Counted from the stretch's first letter, positions 8,426 through 18,463 are shown. The stretch is 64,000 nucleotides of DNA from Alphaproteobacteria bacterium (GCA_012103325.1 WLWY01000001.1:310001-374000); one strand, 5' to 3'. A program made the numbers and translations. The notes: generated by a model from the letters alone, not told the origin.

Positions 8426-8431
8426 GATTTT

Positions 8432-8812
8432 CTATTCCGCATCGATTTCAGCGAAGACCTGCTTGGCGATCCGCGTAGAGTCGATCGCCGCAGGCGCGCC
8501 ACAATAAGCCAGAACATGCAGGAAGACTTCCTGAATTTCCTCGCGTGTCAGCCCATTGTTCAGCGCACCGCGGATATGGACCGCGAGCTCGTGCGGGCGG
8601 TTCAGTGCCGACAGCATGGCCAGGTTCATGAAACTGCGCGTACGCCGATCGATTCCTTCCCGGGTCCAGATCTGGCCCCAGGCGAACTCGGTCGTGATCT
8701 CCATCAGCGGACGGGCGAAATCCTCTGGGTCTTTCATTGTCTCGTCGACACGCTTGTCGCCCAGCACGGCGCGCCGCATTTTTTCCCCGGCTTTATAATT
8801 CTCGCTGGTCAT
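8432..8812 (-). CDS. Carboxymuconolactone decarboxylase (PcaC/AhpD-like) family protein
   Basis: A 126-residue single-domain member of the CMD family, the length of PcaC. Characteristic are WGQIWTREGIDRRTRSFMNL, ALNRPHELAVHIRGALNNG and EIQEVFLHVLAYCGAPAA. PcaC decarboxylates 4-carboxymuconolactone in protocatechuate breakdown, but many relatives have other roles, and no pca genes are nearby. It lacks the paired CxxC of AhpD peroxidase relatives. It heads the tight three-gene cluster with the crotonase and dehalogenase genes, which suggests a shared catabolic route. Confidence 0.85.
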   Translation of the reverse strand: MTSENYKAGEKMRRAVLGDKRVDETMKDPEDFARPLMEITTEFAWGQIWTREGIDRRTRSFMNLAMLSALNRPHELAVHIRGALNNGLTREEIQEVFLHVLAYCGAPAAIDSTRIAKQVFAEIDAE

Positions 8813-8857
8813 CTCAGGCTCCCATTGATTTACGTAGATCGATATTAACGATTGCCA

Positions 8858-10237
8858 CTAGGACAGCAATTCGGCGACGGTCGCGCGAAAGGTCGCAGCG
8901 GCCGCCTCTTCCTCAGCGTGGTGGCCATCAAGAACCCGCCAAGCGCCACCAACCATCACGTCCCGGACGACGCAATCGTTACCGGCGAAGATAAAGCCGT
9001 CCAGGATATCGTCGTCCTGCCGATCGGCTATGTTGACATGATTACCATCGAGTACGATCAGATCGGCCCGCGCCCCCGAAGACAAAGAACCCGCGGGCCG
9101 CGCCAACGCCTGCGCCCCGCCGGATGCCGCAGCCTTCCACAACGCCGCACCTACGGAAGGTTTGTCGGCGGATGCCGCGATATTGCGCCGGCCGCTCACA
9201 AGCCGCTGCCCATATTCCAGCCAGCGCAACTCCTCTATCGGACTGACCGAGACGTGACTGTCCGATCCGATTGCGAAAATGCCGCCCGCGGCGGCAAACC
9301 CGTCGAACGGGAACAGCCCGTCGCCGAGATTGGCCTCCGTCGTCGGACAAATACCAGCCACGGCACCGCTATCCAGGATGCGTTGGCGCTCCGGGGGCGA
9401 TATGTTAGTCGCGTGGATCAGGCACCAGCGCCGGTCGGGCCGCATGTGGTCGTAGAGCCAATCGACCGGGCGCGCTCGGCTCCACGCCAGGCAATCGGCA
9501 ACTTCCTTCTCCTGCTCCGCCACATGAATATGCACCGGCGCGCCGGGGTCGGCGTCGTGCAAACCGGACACGGCAGCCTCCAACGTTTCCGCCGTCACCG
9601 CGCGCAGCGAATGCGGCGCAAGGCCGATCCGCACATCAGGGGCCGCGCGATGGCGCTCGCACAGCACTTCGACGATCCGCAACAATGAATCCGGACCGTT
9701 GTGGAACCGCCGCTGAGCCTCGGCAACCGGCGCCCCACCGAACCCGCCATAACCATACAAGACGGGCATGTGCGTGATGGCGATACCCGTCCGCTTCGCC
9801 GCGGCGATCGCCCGGCCGGACATTTCCGCGATATCGTCGTAGGGCGTGCCATCCGGGCCATGATGCAGATAGTGAAACTCACCGACGGCTGTATAGCCCT
9901 GCTTCAACATCTCGATATAGAGCTGTGCCGCTATGGCCTCGAGATGATCCGGCGTAAGCCGTGTCACAAAACGGTACATGGCGTCGCGCCAAGTCCAGAA
10001 CGAGTCTTCGCCCCGCCCCGCCCGCTCCGTACGTCCGGCGAGCGCCCGTTGGAATGCATGAGAATGCACATTGATCATGCCCGGCAAAATTGGGCCGGCC
10101 GCAACGGGTGCCCCGTTCGCCGCCGCGCCGGCTTTTACCTCGGCGATATCGCCATCATCGCCGATATCGAACAGGACATCCTGCGCCCACCCATCGGCCA
10201 GCAAGGCCTGTCGCGCAAACAGCCGTTGTTCGGGCAC
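8858..10237 (-). CDS. hutF: Formimidoylglutamate deiminase
   Basis: A 459-residue amidohydrolase of the HutF group. It shows the first metal site PGMINVHSHAFQRALAGR near residue 50, the WTWRDAMYRF segment typical of HutF, GEFHYLHHGPDGTPY, and the later HxH (PVHIHVAEQEKEV) and SDSH (IGSDSHVSVSPIEELRWLE) blocks. It converts N-formimidoyl-L-glutamate to N-formyl-L-glutamate in the five-step histidine pathway. The start is GTG at 10237. No other hut genes are in the window, and it lies 20 bases downstream of a secreted unknown. Confidence 0.92.
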   Translation of the reverse strand: MPEQRLFARQALLADGWAQDVLFDIGDDGDIAEVKAGAAANGAPVAAGPILPGMINVHSHAFQRALAGRTERAGRGEDSFWTWRDAMYRFVTRLTPDHLEAIAAQLYIEMLKQGYTAVGEFHYLHHGPDGTPYDDIAEMSGRAIAAAKRTGIAITHMPVLYGYGGFGGAPVAEAQRRFHNGPDSLLRIVEVLCERHRAAPDVRIGLAPHSLRAVTAETLEAAVSGLHDADPGAPVHIHVAEQEKEVADCLAWSRARPVDWLYDHMRPDRRWCLIHATNISPPERQRILDSGAVAGICPTTEANLGDGLFPFDGFAAAGGIFAIGSDSHVSVSPIEELRWLEYGQRLVSGRRNIAASADKPSVGAALWKAAASGGAQALARPAGSLSSGARADLIVLDGNHVNIADRQDDDILDGFIFAGNDCVVRDVMVGGAWRVLDGHHAEEEAAAATFRATVAELLS

Positions 10238-10256
10238 GATACAGGAACCCCTGCTA

Positions 10257-11087
10257 TCAGACTCCGCCCAGTGCCTTCCAGAAGGCCCGGTTCGTTTCGG
10301 TCTGGATCACCTCATGCCGGTATTGCAGGCAATCGCGCATATTGTAGCGCTCGGCCGTCGACTCGAGGATCATCTCGCAGCTTTGAACAATCCGGCTGAA
10401 ACGGGACCGGGCGCCCGCCCGCGCGGTTTTGCCGACCGCGCTCCCCACCGTGCTGCTATAAGCGAGTTCACGATCGCTCTTGGCCAGACGCCCTTGCTGC
10501 GGCAGCCCGTTGATCATCCGTGTCACCATCGCGACGGTCTCCGCCTTTGCTCCGGCTTTGTCGAAGAAGCCTTGGCCCACTTTACGGTAGGCACCCGTCG
10601 CCACGGCCAATTCGTCCGGGCTGTGCAATTCCACATCGCCTGGAACCGGTACCGGCACCAGCGACGCTAGCGTTCCGACATGAATGCCGACGCGGACAGG
10701 CGACAGGTCGGCGAGACGCGTCATCGGCACCCGCGCCAGTATCGAGGTGAAGTCGAGGCGGGTGCGGAAGGAGAAATAGTCGCGGCCAGGAAGACGGAGC
10801 GTACGGCCGTCGCGCGTTTCGACAACCAGCGTAATCTCGCTATCCTGAGCGGGCGTGTAGGCTGTCCGGCTGCTCGGCGGATTGCGTTCCTCTTCCAGGC
10901 AAAATGAGCTCAAAAAAACGACGCAGGAGTCGCCGTCGCATTTCAACGGCATCGCCTCCCCCGTCGCGACCAGACCGAGCGCCTGAGGTGCGGCTCGCAC
11001 CGCCTCCGGCGTCAGAAAAAAGATCGCAGCAAGCGCAACCGCACTTATTATCCGTAGCGGTAAAACGAAGATCGAACTGGTGGTCAT
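10257..11087 (-). CDS. Secreted protein of unknown function
   Basis: From the ATG at 11087 (ribosome site aggag) the 276-residue product begins with a clear signal peptide: MTTSSIFVLPLR, a hydrophobic core, and a cleavage region around EAVRAAPQA. The mature part has two Cys close together (LKCDGDSCVVFLSSFCLEEE) and a C-terminal pair (IVQSCEMILES, MRDCLQY) that could form disulfides in the periplasm. I do not recognise a family. It precedes hutF by 20 bases on the same strand, so they may be cotranscribed, and it is divergent from speD. Confidence 0.75.
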   Translation of the reverse strand: MTTSSIFVLPLRIISAVALAAIFFLTPEAVRAAPQALGLVATGEAMPLKCDGDSCVVFLSSFCLEEERNPPSSRTAYTPAQDSEITLVVETRDGRTLRLPGRDYFSFRTRLDFTSILARVPMTRLADLSPVRVGIHVGTLASLVPVPVPGDVELHSPDELAVATGAYRKVGQGFFDKAGAKAETVAMVTRMINGLPQQGRLAKSDRELAYSSTVGSAVGKTARAGARSRFSRIVQSCEMILESTAERYNMRDCLQYRHEVIQTETNRAFWKALGGV

Positions 11088-11280
11088 AACGGCGACTCCT
11101 CTTCGAAAAACGAGACGGGATATTCCTATTTGCAGTATACCAGTCAATGCGGCTGAGCGCATGTTTTCAGGCGCACGATATCGCGACGACCGGCCGAAGA
11201 AATTTTCCTTGCAAATCGCATATGAAGATTCCATATCGGGCCGCCAAATTTCACGATTAGTTTGCTTGATGGATCACGTT

Positions 11281-11739
11281 ATGTCCGACGGAAATGCCCC
11301 TCGTTACGATAAGGAACCGCATCTCAGCGTGATCGCCGATGCGCAGAGCGACACCGCTCCAGCACCGCTCAACGATTATTTTGTCGAATGCGATGGCGCC
11401 CGGTTCGCCGGGCTGCATCTGATTATCGATTTTTGGGGTGCGAAACGGCTCGATGATTTGAAATTCATCGAGGCTACGCTGCGAGAGGCGGTGGATGCCG
11501 CCGGCGCGACCCTTCTTCATATCCATCTGCATCATTTCACTGAGAACAACGGCGTTTCCGGTGTCGCGGTTCTGGCGGAATCGCATATCAGCATCCATAG
11601 CTGGCCGGAACATGACTACGCGGCATTGGATATCTTCATGTGTGGCGAGACCGAACCGCAACGGGCCGTCGACGTGCTGCGTCAGGCCTTTGATCCCGAT
11701 CGCGTCGAAATCGGCGAGCACCATCGGGGCCGCTTGTGA
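11281..11739 (+). CDS. speD: S-adenosylmethionine decarboxylase proenzyme
   Basis: A 152-residue bacterial SpeD. The self-cleavage site is seen in AESHISIHSWPEHDYAALDI: the chain is cut before the first Ser, which becomes the pyruvoyl cofactor. LHIHLHHFTENNGVSGVAVL precedes it as usual. The enzyme makes decarboxylated AdoMet, the aminopropyl donor for spermidine. The start at 11281 has a GGA ribosome site seven bases upstream; ATG at 11269 is an alternative, and the longer open frame back to 11080 overlaps the divergent gene and is unlikely. It overlaps speE by four bases (GTGA), showing a speDE operon. Confidence 0.9.
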   Translation: MSDGNAPRYDKEPHLSVIADAQSDTAPAPLNDYFVECDGARFAGLHLIIDFWGAKRLDDLKFIEATLREAVDAAGATLLHIHLHHFTENNGVSGVAVLAESHISIHSWPEHDYAALDIFMCGETEPQRAVDVLRQAFDPDRVEIGEHHRGRL

Positions 11740-12587
11740 CGGCGGACTGGTTCGACGAAACGCTGCATCCCAGCCTGCGCGCGCGTCTGCGCATCGACAA
11801 ACTGATCTATGAAGGCAAGAGCGAACACCAGCATCTGGTACTCTTCGAGAATGAGACGTTCGGCCGCGTGCTGGCCCTGAACGGCGTCATCCAGACGACC
11901 GAGCGGGACGAGTTCATCTATCATGAAATGCTTGCCCATGTGCCGCTCCTGGCGCACGGACATGTGCGCAACGTCTTGATTATCGGCGGCGGCGACGGCG
12001 GCATGCTGGAAGAAGTGTTGAAACACAAAACGGTATCGCAGGCGACCCTGGTCGAAATCGACGCCGGCGTCATCGAATTCAGCAAGAAATATCTACGCTC
12101 GATTTGCGGCAATGCCTTCGAAGACCCGCGCGCGCACATCGTCATCGCGGATGGCGTCGACCATGTCGAGACGACCGATCAGCGCTACGACGTCATTATC
12201 GTCGATTCGACCGACCCGGTCGGTCCCGGCGAGGCCTTGTTCACGGACCGTTTCTACACCGCCTGTAAGGGGTGCCTTGCGCCAGGCGGCATCCTGGTCA
12301 CGCAGAATGGCGTGCCGTTCCTGCAGGCCGATGAACTGCGCAGCACGCTCGCTGTACTCACGCGGCTGTTCTCCAAGGCGACCTGTTATACAGCGACAGT
12401 GCCGGGCTATGTCGGCGGCTGCATGGCGTTCGGCTGGGCCAGCGACGACGCTGAATTGCGCGCCACACCGTTGGACGTTCTGGAACAGCGTTTCGCCGAC
12501 TCGGCGCTCGATACGCGGTATTACACGCCAGCTGTGCACCAGGCCGCTTTTGCTCTGCCGGGCTATATCGGGAGCCTGACGGCGTAG
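11736..12587 (+). CDS. speE: Spermidine synthase (polyamine aminopropyltransferase)
   Basis: A 283-residue aminopropyltransferase of normal length. It has the N-terminal DWFDETLHPSLRARLRIDKL block, EFIYHEMLAHVPL, the nucleotide-binding VLIIGGGDGGMLEEVLKH, and the catalytic-Asp block YDVIIVDSTDPVGPGEALF. It transfers the aminopropyl group from decarboxylated AdoMet to putrescine. The start is GTG overlapping the speD stop. A hairpin at 12632 probably ends the operon. Confidence 0.95.
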   Translation: MTADWFDETLHPSLRARLRIDKLIYEGKSEHQHLVLFENETFGRVLALNGVIQTTERDEFIYHEMLAHVPLLAHGHVRNVLIIGGGDGGMLEEVLKHKTVSQATLVEIDAGVIEFSKKYLRSICGNAFEDPRAHIVIADGVDHVETTDQRYDVIIVDSTDPVGPGEALFTDRFYTACKGCLAPGGILVTQNGVPFLQADELRSTLAVLTRLFSKATCYTATVPGYVGGCMAFGWASDDAELRATPLDVLEQRFADSALDTRYYTPAVHQAAFALPGYIGSLTA

Positions 12588-12631
12588 CCGCTACTGACCG
12601 TTACGCATAAGGGCGACACCCATAATTAGGA

Positions 12632-12657
12632 GGAAAGGGTCAGCACCGTCCCTTTCC
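12632..12657 (+). terminator. Hairpin after speE
   Basis: A perfect 8-bp stem (ggaaaggg/ccctttcc) with a 10-base loop begins 45 bases after the speE stop. The downstream sequence (cttgtcc) has no long T run, so termination strength is uncertain. Confidence 0.5.
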
Positions 12658-12735
12658 CTTGTCCATCACTTACGACCAGTTCACCTGTCACCAAAGGCAT
12701 AGCCAGTTTGCACAGTCGCCGCGTTTCGCGACGGC

Positions 12736-14106
12736 ATGATACTTTCGCGGGAATTCAGTAGGATAGCTTGGTGCATCGCGGTTGTAGCCGCTGGGATCGC
12801 CGTGGCGCCAGGCGCAGCCGACGGTGACGCTATGCTACAACTGATCGCTAATTTTCTTCTCTACGCACTGGGAACAGGCGCGCTGCTGACCAGCTATCTC
12901 GCGTTTTCGCCGATGACCCGGGACCTTGTCGTATTCCTGTCCCGCGATCAGCAGATCACGATTTTCAAGTACCGCCGGCTGCTATGGGCGGTTGGCATCG
13001 CCTGTCTGGCGGCGCTGCTGCTGCGCGCCCTGCTTCCACTGTTCGACGGCCCGACGTTTCTCGGCGTGGCACATTGGGCCTGGCTGATTATCACTGTGCC
13101 TACGGTTCTCCTCCTGTCGCTCGCGTTTTGGGCGATGTATGTGCCGGTCGTCATGGCGGCGCCGAAGCGGCACATCGTCGCCGGCATCGCCGAGGCGGAC
13201 GGGTTCCTACAGCCCGACTCCATCATCCTTGGGCTCGCGATGGGCGACAAGGTGCGGGCTTACCCCCGCGACCTGATCGCCCGGCCACATTGGTTCAACG
13301 ACGAGGTCGGCGGCCGGCCGGTCATGATCTCCTACTGCATCCTGTGCAACAGCGGGCAGGCCTTCATCCCCGTTCTGAAGAACGGCGCGCGGCTCGACCT
13401 GCGCAACATGACGGCGTTCGACAACAACACGATCTACCACTGCAACAACACCGGCAACTTCATCCAACAGCTCGACGCCCGCGTCATCAGCGGCCCCGAC
13501 GAAGGCGAAACGCTGGAGTCCTTCCCTGTCATCATGGCGCGGTGGGACGAATGGAAGCGGCTGCATCCGGAGACCGACGTCTTCTACGCTCCGCCGGAAA
13601 CGCTGCGCGACCGCATCGTCCAGAAGATGCTGATGACCATGATCCCGCTCAGCCGGTTAGCGGCGCGGGACGAGCCCTGGCATCTCGTGCGCAAGGAAAT
13701 CGACACGCGGCTGCCCGCCATGTCGTTCGTCTTCGGCGTCCAGATCGCAGGCGATGCCTGTGCCTATCCGGTCACCGCCCTCGCCGACAATCCCGTCGTC
13801 AACGATACGGTGGGCGGCGAACCCGTCGCCGTCTTTTACGACGCCGCGCACGATATCGGTCAGGTCTTCTCGCGCCGCGCCGGAGACCGCACCCTGACCT
13901 TTACCGCGACTGACAGCGCCATTGCCCGCGATGAGGAAACCGGGTCCACCTGGTCTGTTAGCGGCAAGGCGCTCGGCGGCGAATTGGCAGGAACGCAACT
14001 CGACGCGGCGCCACACTGGAACCAGCTGTTCTGGTTCAGTTGGGCCGCCTTTAAGCCCGGCACAAAGATCAACACCGGCGACCCGTCGGCACAGGCCGCG
14101 GCTTAA
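12736..14106 (+). CDS. DUF3179-domain membrane protein
   Basis: A 456-residue protein. The N-terminal third contains about four hydrophobic helices (about residues 8-28, 33-55, 83-103 and 113-137), followed by a DUF3179 domain. Its recognisable parts are KVRAYPRDLIARPHWFNDEVGG with PVMISYCILCNSGQAF, and later VVNDTVGGEPVAVFYD and the TGSTWSVSGKALGG block. DUF3179 proteins are found in bacteria and archaea, often exported or membrane bound, and their function is unknown. The Cys pair in YCILCNSG is a conserved family feature and could bind metal or be redox active. It meets the M20 peptidase gene tail to tail with a 4-base overlap. Confidence 0.85.
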   Translation: MILSREFSRIAWCIAVVAAGIAVAPGAADGDAMLQLIANFLLYALGTGALLTSYLAFSPMTRDLVVFLSRDQQITIFKYRRLLWAVGIACLAALLLRALLPLFDGPTFLGVAHWAWLIITVPTVLLLSLAFWAMYVPVVMAAPKRHIVAGIAEADGFLQPDSIILGLAMGDKVRAYPRDLIARPHWFNDEVGGRPVMISYCILCNSGQAFIPVLKNGARLDLRNMTAFDNNTIYHCNNTGNFIQQLDARVISGPDEGETLESFPVIMARWDEWKRLHPETDVFYAPPETLRDRIVQKMLMTMIPLSRLAARDEPWHLVRKEIDTRLPAMSFVFGVQIAGDACAYPVTALADNPVVNDTVGGEPVAVFYDAAHDIGQVFSRRAGDRTLTFTATDSAIARDEETGSTWSVSGKALGGELAGTQLDAAPHWNQLFWFSWAAFKPGTKINTGDPSAQAAA

Positions 14107-15503
14107 GCTGCCTTCATTCCCTCGGCCTCGCCGAGATCCCAATACAGGCCGGTCATGATCCGCAGCCCCTCGCGGGTGATGTGGTGCAGGATATGCTCGT
14201 TCGGGCCGTGCTGGCAGCTTCCCGTATAGGAATGCGGAATCCATAAGGTCGGCACGCCGAGATTGCGCGCGAAGATATCGCTCGGCAGGCCGCCGGCGGA
14301 GTTCGGCACCACGATCGGGCGCTGGCCCTGCGTCTTGGTGATCGACTCGGCCGCGAAGGGGACCCATGGATTCTCCGGATCGGTCCGCGAGGCCGGAAAG
14401 AACCCGTCCGGCAATTCCTTGATCTTGACCTGCGGGAAGCCCTGTTCGTCGAGATGTTTGCGCAACGCCGGCACGAAATTGGTCGGATCGACATCGGCGG
14501 AGAAGCGCAGCTGACAGCGCGCCCGAGCATCGGGCTGCACGCCATTCACCGGGTTTTCCGGCCGGCCGGTGATGAAGGCGAGGATGATGAAGCTGGTCCA
14601 GGCGAACATCTTTTCTTCGCGGCTCAAGCCCGGCTCGCCCCATTCCGGATCGATTTCCGGAAAATCGTTGCCGGGATCGACCTGGCAGTCCTTCAGCGCC
14701 GTGCGGATCGACGGCGGGATCTCGTCCGGCGCCCAGCCCGGCACCAGGATCTGGCCTTTCTTGGTCACGATGCAGGCCAATGCGTGCGCCAAGGTCACGC
14801 CGGGGTCTTCCAGCACGCCGCCCCAATGGCCGGAATGGCGGCTGCCGACGCGCAAATCGATCTCCAGGTCGAAGGCGAGCATACCGCGGTTGCCGAGCTT
14901 GATATCCGGCCGGGCCGGGTTCATGCGCGGCCCGTCGGAGGCCATCAATACGTCCGCGGCGAGCAAATCTTTGTGCGAGGAACAGAACTCTTCCAGCCCT
15001 GGCGAGCCGATCTCCTCGCTGGTTTCCAGCAGGACCTTGGTGTTGAAGCCGTGGCTGCCGCGTTCCGCTAGAACGGCGGCCAGCGCCGCCATGACGATGG
15101 TGTGCTGAACCTTGTTGTCGGCGGTACCGCGCCCGTAATAGCGGTCACCTTCCTGCTTCAGGATCCACGGATCGAGCCCCTCGCGCCATTGTTCGGGAAT
15201 ACCGCGCACGACATCACCATGGCCATAGGCCAGCAAGGTCGGAAGCGAAGGGTCCTCGACCCGGGACGCGACGAGAAACGGACCGCCATTCTCGACCACG
15301 TTGTCGAAGATCTCGCAATCGTATCCGAGCGGCTTCAGATAGGGGCCGATATTGTCGCTCAGATAGCGGTACAGGTCCGGCATCCGCTCCGGCTCCTGGC
15401 TTTCGGTGGGAATCGCGATCCGGTCCGCCAGCATGGCAATGAAGTCGCCACTGTCATACTCCGTCTCGATCCGCGCAATCGCGCCGTCTCGCGTTCCGAC
15501 CAT
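14103..15503 (-). CDS. M20 family metallopeptidase (ArgE/DapE/CPG2-like)
   Basis: A 466-residue member of the M20 family. The first metal His-Asp lies in LLAYGHGDVVRG (HxD), the bridging Asp in YYGRGTADNKVQHT, the general base and ligand Glu pair in LLETSEEIGSPGLEEF, and the last ligand His near the C-terminus in SCQHGPNEHIL. Such enzymes are cytosolic two-zinc hydrolases removing acyl groups or cleaving dipeptides; the substrate is not predictable. Length and motifs look intact. It converges with the DUF3179 gene and lies downstream of the histidine kinase on the same strand. Confidence 0.9.
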   Translation of the reverse strand: MVGTRDGAIARIETEYDSGDFIAMLADRIAIPTESQEPERMPDLYRYLSDNIGPYLKPLGYDCEIFDNVVENGGPFLVASRVEDPSLPTLLAYGHGDVVRGIPEQWREGLDPWILKQEGDRYYGRGTADNKVQHTIVMAALAAVLAERGSHGFNTKVLLETSEEIGSPGLEEFCSSHKDLLAADVLMASDGPRMNPARPDIKLGNRGMLAFDLEIDLRVGSRHSGHWGGVLEDPGVTLAHALACIVTKKGQILVPGWAPDEIPPSIRTALKDCQVDPGNDFPEIDPEWGEPGLSREEKMFAWTSFIILAFITGRPENPVNGVQPDARARCQLRFSADVDPTNFVPALRKHLDEQGFPQVKIKELPDGFFPASRTDPENPWVPFAAESITKTQGQRPIVVPNSAGGLPSDIFARNLGVPTLWIPHSYTGSCQHGPNEHILHHITREGLRIMTGLYWDLGEAEGMKAA

Positions 15504-15574
15504 AACTCTCTCCCTGTGTTTTCAATTGCGGGACGCGGTCCGTTGCGGCCGCGCCGAATCTCTACCATCGATAA

Positions 15575-18463
15575 TCAGGCGTCGATGGTTTCACGCAATT
15601 TACGAGCGAGCTCGGATTTTCGGAAGGGTTTTTCCAGCAGCGTAACGCCATCATCCAGGCGGCCGTGATGCGCAATCGCGTCGCGCGGGTAGCCAGACAT
15701 GTAGAGGACCTTGACGGAAGGAAACTGCGCCCGCACCGCTGCGGCGACCTGCGAGCCGTCCATACCCCCGGGGAGTACGACATCGGTGAACAGCGCATCC
15801 ACGCGTGTCGCAGAAGACAGGACGGCGAGTGCGGCCGTGCCCTCGCACGCTTCCAGCACCGCGTATCCCAGCTTCTGCAGCAATGCCACCGCGAGCGTTT
15901 TCATTTCTGAGTCATCCTCGACAACGAGCACGGTCTCGCCCTGCGCCAGCGGCAGACTATCCTCCTCCTCTATTTGATCGGCGACCGCATCCGGCGACCG
16001 CGGCAGAAAAAGCCGTACCGTCGTACCGATGCCATCGCTACTTTCAATCGAGACGTGTCCCTTCGATTGCTTGACGAAGCCGAACACCATGCTGAGGCCC
16101 AATCCCGAACCTTGCCCAACCTCCTTGGTCGTGAAGAAAGGTTCGAACACGTGCTCCAACGCCTTAAGAGGAATACCGGTTCCCGTGTCACGTACCGCCA
16201 GCATTACATAGGAACCCGCGCGCAATTCCGTCTGATCGGCAACATCCGCGGTACCGAGTTCCTGGTTCGCCAGCTCAATGGTCAACCGGCCGCCGAGCGG
16301 CATCGCATCCCGTGCATTAATCGCCAAATTGAGCAGTGCCGCTTCAACCTGAGCCGGATCTGCCTCGCACGACCAAAGCGTAGTATCCGAAACCACCTCG
16401 ACCTCGATCGTCTCGCCCAGCGTCCGCCGCAGCAAATCGACCATGCCGGCAATTTGTTCGTTCAAATCGATCGCCCTTGGTGCAAGCGGCTGACGCCGCG
16501 AAAACGCCAACAGCTGGCCGTTCAGCTTGGCGCCCTTCTCCGCCGCCCGCATCGCAGTCAAAACCAGTTTGCGAAAATCCGTATTACTGCCCGGACCCTG
16601 GTTTTCCGCCAGCTGCTCGTCAAGAATATCGAGGTTACCAAGAATGACACCGAGCAAATTATTGAAATCGTGGGCAACGCCACCGGTCAGCTGCCCCACC
16701 GCTTCCATTTTCTGCGATTGGCGGAGTTGCTCCTCAAGCTTCTTGCGCTCCGTTATGTCAAAACCGATTCCGACCGTTCCCGAACGCTGGCCGTCGCTTC
16801 CTCTAATAGGAACGATATTGACGAGGAACACCCGCTCGCTCTCATCAGCCGCATGATGTTCGTGATTCAGCATCGGCCTGCCGGTCCGCGCAACCAGCGA
16901 CGTCAAAGCGTCCGTTGCCGCACCGCCGCTGTTGGCAAACACCTCCGCGGCGGTCTTTCCGACAAAGGCCTGCGCCGGCAGACCTATGGACTTTGCCAAA
17001 TGCCGGTTCGCGAACCGATAGCGATTATCGTTGTCGCGCAGAGCGATGTTCACCGGCATCGCATCGAGTACGGTTTGTAACAGCGATGATTTCTCGACCG
17101 CCTCCCGCTGCACGCGCATGAAGTGGGTGATGTCCGTATTGATGAATCCCGTACCGACAAGTGTCGTGTCGTCGAGGAAAACCGGGAACCTGACGGACCG
17201 CACCGTTCGTGTCTGCCCGTCCGGATATGGGATGTCGATGTGACGCACAACGGCCGTGTGCGTGCTGATCGCCTCCGCATCGCGCTCCCGAAATTCCTCC
17301 GCTTTTTCGGATGACCAGAGATCATTGACGTTCTTTCCGACAATCTCGTCTCGAGACACGCCGTACCAATCCTCAAAGGTCTTATTGACCATCAGGTAGT
17401 TGCCGTCCGGGTCGCGCAGACCGGTCAGGTCCGGAAAGTTATCCAATATCGCCTCGAGCATCGCCTGGCTGGTGCGCAGTTTCCGTTGCGCCGCTTCACG
17501 CTGTGCGTTTTCCTGCCGCAGTTCAGCATTTGCTCTGTGCAACGCAATTGTGCGCTTCTCGACACGTTGTTCGAGGTCGTCATAGGCAGACTGAAGTTCC
17601 ACCTCTATTTGTTTCCGTTCAGTTATGTCCGTACCGATTCGAACAATGCTTCCATCGGGCAACTTTTGGCCGTGAACGAGAAGCCATCGACCGTTCTTCC
17701 GCTGGACCTCCAGCGGTTCGGTTGGATTATGGTGTGTGTGCAGAACTTCCGCTAACCACGCATCGTCCCTCCCTTCCGCGTTGGGATAGAGTCCTTTGGC
17801 AAGCCCCGCGCGAAAGTAATCCTCAATCCGCACGCCCGGTTTAACGACGTCCGCGATTTCCTCATTCAGCTTCCGAAACATTTCGTTGCACAGAACCAAT
17901 CGACCGGCCGCATCCCACAGGACAAAGTATTCGCTGAGGCTTTCGACGGCGCTCGCCAGCAACGGCTCGGCTTGCCGCGCTTGACGCTCGACAGCGGCCT
18001 GTTCGGTAATATTTCGCCCCGTGCCGCGGTAGCCGAGAAAGGCTCCCTGTTCATCGAACACGGCTTTCCCACTAGTCGATAAAACAACCTCCCGGCCATC
18101 GCTTAATATTCGAGTCTGGCGAAAGTCACGGAAAGACCGGTGCGCGGCGAAGATTTCCAGATGCTCCGACCAGTCCTCTAGATCCACACCAGTGGCGACA
18201 CCGAATCCTTCACGTGTCTTGCCCAGTAGCGCATCTGATGGAATGCCCGTTACCGCTTCGCAACTGTCGGACAAATAGGAGAAACGGCAGTCCGCATCCA
18301 TTTCCCAGAACCAGTCCGATGACGCTTCAAGGTAGCCGCGAAGTCTATTTTCGCATGCGTCTGAGTCATGCTCGCGAGACAGCCGACCGCGGGCCGTCAG
18401 TACATCCCTGAGCTTCTGATTCTCTCGGCGCAACGCCGTCAGTTCTTCCTGGAGCCCGGCCAT
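15575..18463 (-). CDS. Hybrid histidine kinase with four PAS domains and a receiver
   Basis: From the ATG at 18463 the product is 962 residues (a GTG at 18583 would add 40). A short coiled stretch (LQEELTALRRENQKLRDVL) is followed by four PAS domains (about 40-150, 170-290, 335-450 and 460-580), several ending in the GTDITERK-type PAC motif. Then come the phospho-acceptor helix AVGQLTGGVAHDFNNLLG, the ATPase domain (NLAINARDAMP, DTGTGIP, GQGSGLGLSMVFGF) and a C-terminal receiver (VLVVEDD, DALFTDVVLPG, YMSGYP, EKPF). No membrane helix is seen, so it is probably a cytosolic sensor. The partner regulator is not adjacent. The signal is unknown. Confidence 0.92.
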   Translation of the reverse strand: MAGLQEELTALRRENQKLRDVLTARGRLSREHDSDACENRLRGYLEASSDWFWEMDADCRFSYLSDSCEAVTGIPSDALLGKTREGFGVATGVDLEDWSEHLEIFAAHRSFRDFRQTRILSDGREVVLSTSGKAVFDEQGAFLGYRGTGRNITEQAAVERQARQAEPLLASAVESLSEYFVLWDAAGRLVLCNEMFRKLNEEIADVVKPGVRIEDYFRAGLAKGLYPNAEGRDDAWLAEVLHTHHNPTEPLEVQRKNGRWLLVHGQKLPDGSIVRIGTDITERKQIEVELQSAYDDLEQRVEKRTIALHRANAELRQENAQREAAQRKLRTSQAMLEAILDNFPDLTGLRDPDGNYLMVNKTFEDWYGVSRDEIVGKNVNDLWSSEKAEEFRERDAEAISTHTAVVRHIDIPYPDGQTRTVRSVRFPVFLDDTTLVGTGFINTDITHFMRVQREAVEKSSLLQTVLDAMPVNIALRDNDNRYRFANRHLAKSIGLPAQAFVGKTAAEVFANSGGAATDALTSLVARTGRPMLNHEHHAADESERVFLVNIVPIRGSDGQRSGTVGIGFDITERKKLEEQLRQSQKMEAVGQLTGGVAHDFNNLLGVILGNLDILDEQLAENQGPGSNTDFRKLVLTAMRAAEKGAKLNGQLLAFSRRQPLAPRAIDLNEQIAGMVDLLRRTLGETIEVEVVSDTTLWSCEADPAQVEAALLNLAINARDAMPLGGRLTIELANQELGTADVADQTELRAGSYVMLAVRDTGTGIPLKALEHVFEPFFTTKEVGQGSGLGLSMVFGFVKQSKGHVSIESSDGIGTTVRLFLPRSPDAVADQIEEEDSLPLAQGETVLVVEDDSEMKTLAVALLQKLGYAVLEACEGTAALAVLSSATRVDALFTDVVLPGGMDGSQVAAAVRAQFPSVKVLYMSGYPRDAIAHHGRLDDGVTLLEKPFRKSELARKLRETIDA